Assembly: GCA_000980705.1 (NCBI GenBank)
Contig: LBCK01000001.1
Span: forward strand, 186,001 to 250,000
From: Ruminococcus sp. UNK.MGS-30
GTDB lineage: Bacteria; Bacillota; Clostridia; Oscillospirales; Ruminococcaceae
Length of the DNA: 64,000 nucleotides
Direction: 5' to 3'
Part shown: positions 61,359-64,000 of the stretch, one piece after another
How the letters are laid out: the number at the start of each line of letters is the position of its first letter
Position numbering within the stretch: the first letter of the stretch is position 1
Position numbers and translations under genes: made by a program
The notes under the pieces: generated by a model
The model's input: only the letters and a program-made list of their open reading frames with translations
Database searches by the model: none
Told to the model about the DNA's origin: nothing

Positions 61359-62867
61359 ATGAAAACCGCAAAACAAAAACGATTTGCCGCCATATTCGCC
61401 GGGATGCTCTGCATCAGCTGTCTGAGCGCTCCCCTCGCCGTGGATGCGGAATCCGCCGGGACAGCCGGCGAAAACGATTCCATCGCCACGGCAGAGGAAC
61501 TGCCGCTGAACACCGCAGTTTCCGGGGACATCTCCGCAAAGGGTGACGTGGACTTCTACCAGTTCACCCTGCCGGAGGACGGCTTGCTGCAAGTCAGCAT
61601 GATCGCCGACTGGGTCTCGGACTTCGGGGACAGCTACCGCATCACGTTCTACGATGCCGACGGCAACGAGATCAGCCAGGATGATTACGTCCACAGCAAC
61701 ACCCAGTTCCCGGCGAACGGCTGGACAGCCGGCGTGTACTATCTTTCCCTCGCCCCCTATTACGCCGACTATCCGCCCGCAAGCACCTATACCCTCACCG
61801 CAAACTTCACCCCGAAAAGCCAGTGGGAAAGCGACAGCGCCTATGAGCTGGAACCCAACGACAGTTTCAGCAACGCCAACGCCCTCACCCTTTCCGCACC
61901 CTGCCGGGGCGTTTTCCACAACTACCAGGACACGGACTATTACACCTTCACCACCGACCAGCCCGGAAAGCTCTCTGTCACGCTCGGTGACGAGACCCAG
62001 AGCAGCGGCTACCTGGGCTGGAGTCTGTTCCTCTACAACGGCGACCGGGAGCAGATCGGCAAAACCGAACTGACGCAGGGAACTGCCTCAGTGACGATTC
62101 CGGAGCAGGGCTTTGACCCCGGCACATTCTACATCCAGGTCAAGACAAACGCCATGACAAACGGGAATTGGTCCGGTGCGGAACAGTACACCCTCACCGC
62201 CGACTTCACCCCGACCGACAGCACCTATGAGAGCGAACCCAACGACAGCACTTCCCGTGCGGATGTCATGCTGCCCAACACGCCCGTTTCGGGAAAGCTT
62301 TCCGACGAATCGGACGTGGATTACTACAAAGTCACCCTGGACAGCGCCGCACAGTTTTCCCTGTGCCTGGAACACGCCCTGCCGGACGATCTGAGCAGCA
62401 GCGGCACGCCCTGGACGGTGACCTGTTATCCCTTTGACGAGAAAACCGGAACGCTCCGGGAGGACAAGGCGGTCACCCTGGATGCGGCGCTGGGCAAGAC
62501 CAAAACGGAAAGCGAGACCGTTCTGGTGCGTGGCGGCACGTATTATGTGGAAGTCCGGCACAAGGGCATCGGCGGCTTTTCCGACCTGGAATACACGCTG
62601 ACCATGCAGGCGGAGATGCTGACCTATACCAAAGGCGACGCCAACGCCGACGGAAGTATCGACTCCACGGACGTTTTCGAGATGATGTACTCCTGTGCGA
62701 AAAAGGCTGTGGGCAGAACGGACGACCTGCTGGAGGGCGCAAACTTCCTGGCGGCGGACATCGACGAAAACGACACGCTGGACTCCACCGACATTTTCTA
62801 CGAGATGCTCTATATCGCCAGCAAGGGCGCAGGCGTGCCGGTAGACTGGGATTCCATCGTGAAGTAG
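61359..62867 (+). CDS. Secreted PPC-repeat protein with dockerin
   Basis: The 502-residue protein has a signal peptide (about 1-31), three pre-peptidase C-terminal-like (PPC) beta modules (about 36-150, 160-285, 290-420), each opening with an acidic NDS/EPNDS motif and a DVDFYQF/DTDYYTF/DVDYYKV strand, and a dockerin (about 428-495) with GDANADGSIDSTDVFEMMY and DIDENDTLDSTDIFYEMLY calcium loops. Both loops look intact. PPC modules usually aid binding or presentation of enzymes; no catalytic domain is seen. It is a probable cellulosome-associated accessory protein, paralogous to the next gene. Confidence 0.88.
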   Translation: MKTAKQKRFAAIFAGMLCISCLSAPLAVDAESAGTAGENDSIATAEELPLNTAVSGDISAKGDVDFYQFTLPEDGLLQVSMIADWVSDFGDSYRITFYDADGNEISQDDYVHSNTQFPANGWTAGVYYLSLAPYYADYPPASTYTLTANFTPKSQWESDSAYELEPNDSFSNANALTLSAPCRGVFHNYQDTDYYTFTTDQPGKLSVTLGDETQSSGYLGWSLFLYNGDREQIGKTELTQGTASVTIPEQGFDPGTFYIQVKTNAMTNGNWSGAEQYTLTADFTPTDSTYESEPNDSTSRADVMLPNTPVSGKLSDESDVDYYKVTLDSAAQFSLCLEHALPDDLSSSGTPWTVTCYPFDEKTGTLREDKAVTLDAALGKTKTESETVLVRGGTYYVEVRHKGIGGFSDLEYTLTMQAEMLTYTKGDANADGSIDSTDVFEMMYSCAKKAVGRTDDLLEGANFLAADIDENDTLDSTDIFYEMLYIASKGAGVPVDWDSIVK

Positions 62868-62913
62868 GCTTTTGGGGCAAAATCGCCCTGTTTCTCATTT
62901 GTGAATAATTGAC

Positions 62914-62931
62914 AAAAAAAAAAAAAAAAAA
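62914..62931. repeat. A18 homopolymer
   Basis: Eighteen A residues directly after TTGAC (TTGACA at 62909-62914), in the gap between the two PPC genes and upstream of the second one's promoter. Confidence 0.85.
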
Positions 62932-62995
62932 CAGTGTATTTTTTTACGAAATACGCCGTTTTTTAGTGAAATGCAGAAAAATCGGAGACAAATTA

Positions 62996-63024
62996 TTGCG
63001 GAACCGCTCAAATTATGCTATAAT
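62996..63024 (+). promoter_or_regulatory. Promoter of PPC gene 2
   Basis: TTGCGG (62996-63001), 17 nt, TATAAT (63019-63024). Confidence 0.65.
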
Positions 63025-63056
63025 AGGAGTATCATCTAAGAAAGGGGTTGCGTAAA

Positions 63057-64000
63057 ATGAAGCAATCAAGCAAAAAGCTGCTGGCGCTTATGACCGCCGG
63101 TATGCTCTGCGCAGGAAGTCTGGGAGCGCTCCCGGCATTCGCAGAGACCGAGGGAGAGTCCGGCAAAAACGACACCATCGAAACCGCTGAGGCGATTGAT
63201 GTCAACACAGAGGTAACGGGAAATTTGAGTTCTGATAACGATGTAGACTGTTATAAAGTTACATTACAAGAAGATGGCACATTGTCCGCAACATTCACTC
63301 GACCCTCATTAAACGATTATCGTTCATTTTGGACTCTCAAACTCGTTAATGAAAACAATACACTTGTACAGGAATGGGATATTGACGGAGAAGGAACTGC
63401 TTATCGAACCGATAATGAGGGAATAAAAGCAGGAACTTATTATTATATTGTCTCAACAGCATCTCTTCATTCCAAAGAAACATACACATTAAATGTAACT
63501 TATACACCAGTTTCAGAAACAACAACGTACTACGAAGCAGAATTCAACAACGACGCAGAAAGTGCAAATCCCATCTCAGTGAATACTCCATATTCCGGAA
63601 ATATCCGCAATGACAATGACGTTGATTATTATAGCATAAATCTTGATAATCCCGGTTCTCTTGCAATTCAATTTAGTACCTCATCCAATGAAGATAACAG
63701 AGACTTTTGGGATATATATCTTTTAGATGAGAATGAAAATCAAATTGATTCTTGGAAAAAAAGTGCCGACAACTTAAAAGTCACTTTTAAGTCAATTGGA
63801 TTGAGAAGTGGAAAATACTATATCAAAGTCACTTCCGATTCTCTTTCTCTAAAAGACACCTATACTATTCAAGCAAATTTCACTCCGAGTACTGATGAGA
63901 AAAAATTTGAAGAAGAACATAACGATGAATTAAGTGCTGCAAATACCTTTGCATTGAATTCCAGCATCACAGGAAACATTCATGATGATAAAGATATTGA
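63057..64000 (+). CDS. Secreted PPC-repeat protein 2 (3' end outside window)
   Basis: The frame stays open for 314 codons to the window end. A signal peptide (MKQSSKKLLALMTAGMLCAGSLGALPAFA) is followed by PPC modules starting GKNDTIETAEAIDVNTEVTG, with DNDVDCYKV, DNDVDYYSI and a third beginning near the edge. Layout matches the previous gene, so a dockerin may lie beyond the window. The first about 45 codons use the host GC-rich codons; from about 63190 the codons turn AT-rich. AAGAAAGGGG is about 11 nt before the ATG. Confidence 0.85.
   Translation, partial: MKQSSKKLLALMTAGMLCAGSLGALPAFAETEGESGKNDTIETAEAIDVNTEVTGNLSSDNDVDCYKVTLQEDGTLSATFTRPSLNDYRSFWTLKLVNENNTLVQEWDIDGEGTAYRTDNEGIKAGTYYYIVSTASLHSKETYTLNVTYTPVSETTTYYEAEFNNDAESANPISVNTPYSGNIRNDNDVDYYSINLDNPGSLAIQFSTSSNEDNRDFWDIYLLDENENQIDSWKKSADNLKVTFKSIGLRSGKYYIKVTSDSLSLKDTYTIQANFTPSTDEKKFEEEHNDELSAANTFALNSSITGNIHDDKDI

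Overview
The window looks like a chromosome segment of a fibre-degrading, gut-type Ruminococcus (Clostridia, Oscillospiraceae). Support: fairly high GC with a strong CTG/ATC/GGC codon bias, Firmicute AGGAGG-type ribosome sites, TTGACA-17-TATAAT promoters, a T-box leader, three secreted proteins with dockerin or related modules, a GH5 cellulase-like lipoprotein and a large Thr-rich surface protein with cohesin-like modules. The genus assignment is inference. No rRNA, tRNA, integrase or CRISPR array was seen.

Layout. 1-4.6 kb: a partial Thr-rich surface protein and a GH5 lipoprotein. 4.6-10 kb: tex, ychF and a MATE exporter. 9.9-10.75 kb: two tandem 380-bp cassettes, each with a 45-codon membrane peptide and a convergent antisense RNA, which I read as a duplicated type I toxin-antitoxin. 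10.8-15.4 kb: an aldo/keto reductase and a two-gene membrane glycosylation unit. 15.8-22 kb: mgtE behind a long leader with a terminator, a P-type cation ATPase and a repeat-bearing cell-wall amidase. 22.5-26.2 kb: a YhgE/Pip-like membrane protein divergent from a TetR regulator. 26.2-30.2 kb: dense hairpin repeats, an orphan holin/endolysin pair, a DUF5662 protein and a zinc-ribbon protein.

30.3-46 kb is a nearly complete branched-chain amino-acid locus. leuA lies under a T-box leader and is divergent from ilvB-ilvN-ilvC, ilvD-leuC-leuD; leuB, a DUF815 ATPase, ilvA and ridA follow. ilvBNC has a different control region: a 51-codon leader peptide rich in Ile, Val and Leu codons followed by an intrinsic terminator. 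IlvA makes 2-oxobutyrate and RidA clears its reactive enamine/imine products; IlvBN, IlvC and IlvD make the 2-oxo acids for Val and Ile; LeuA, LeuCD and LeuB extend 2-oxoisovalerate towards Leu. AT-rich genes with duplicated promoters interrupt the locus at 40.1-41.4 kb, and another lies at 46.4-47.1 kb in front of glyA.

47-64 kb: glyA-rarA, a second MATE exporter, a dockerin protein followed by a candidate small RNA, a MscS channel, a D-lactate dehydrogenase operon, a PepV-like dipeptidase, two membrane proteins, an SGNH hydrolase and two tandem secreted PPC-repeat proteins, the second cut by the window end.

Most intergenic gaps carry one of two hairpin repeat families: a composite family built on CCCTTGAAAAGGG and CCCCCTTTTCAAGGGGG hairpins, and a short terminal-inverted-repeat family beginning GGCAATACCGCACAAAG. 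The strongest candidates for something new are the tandem type I toxin cassette, with a possible 5'/3' RNA switch, and the contrasting regulation of leuA and ilvBNC.
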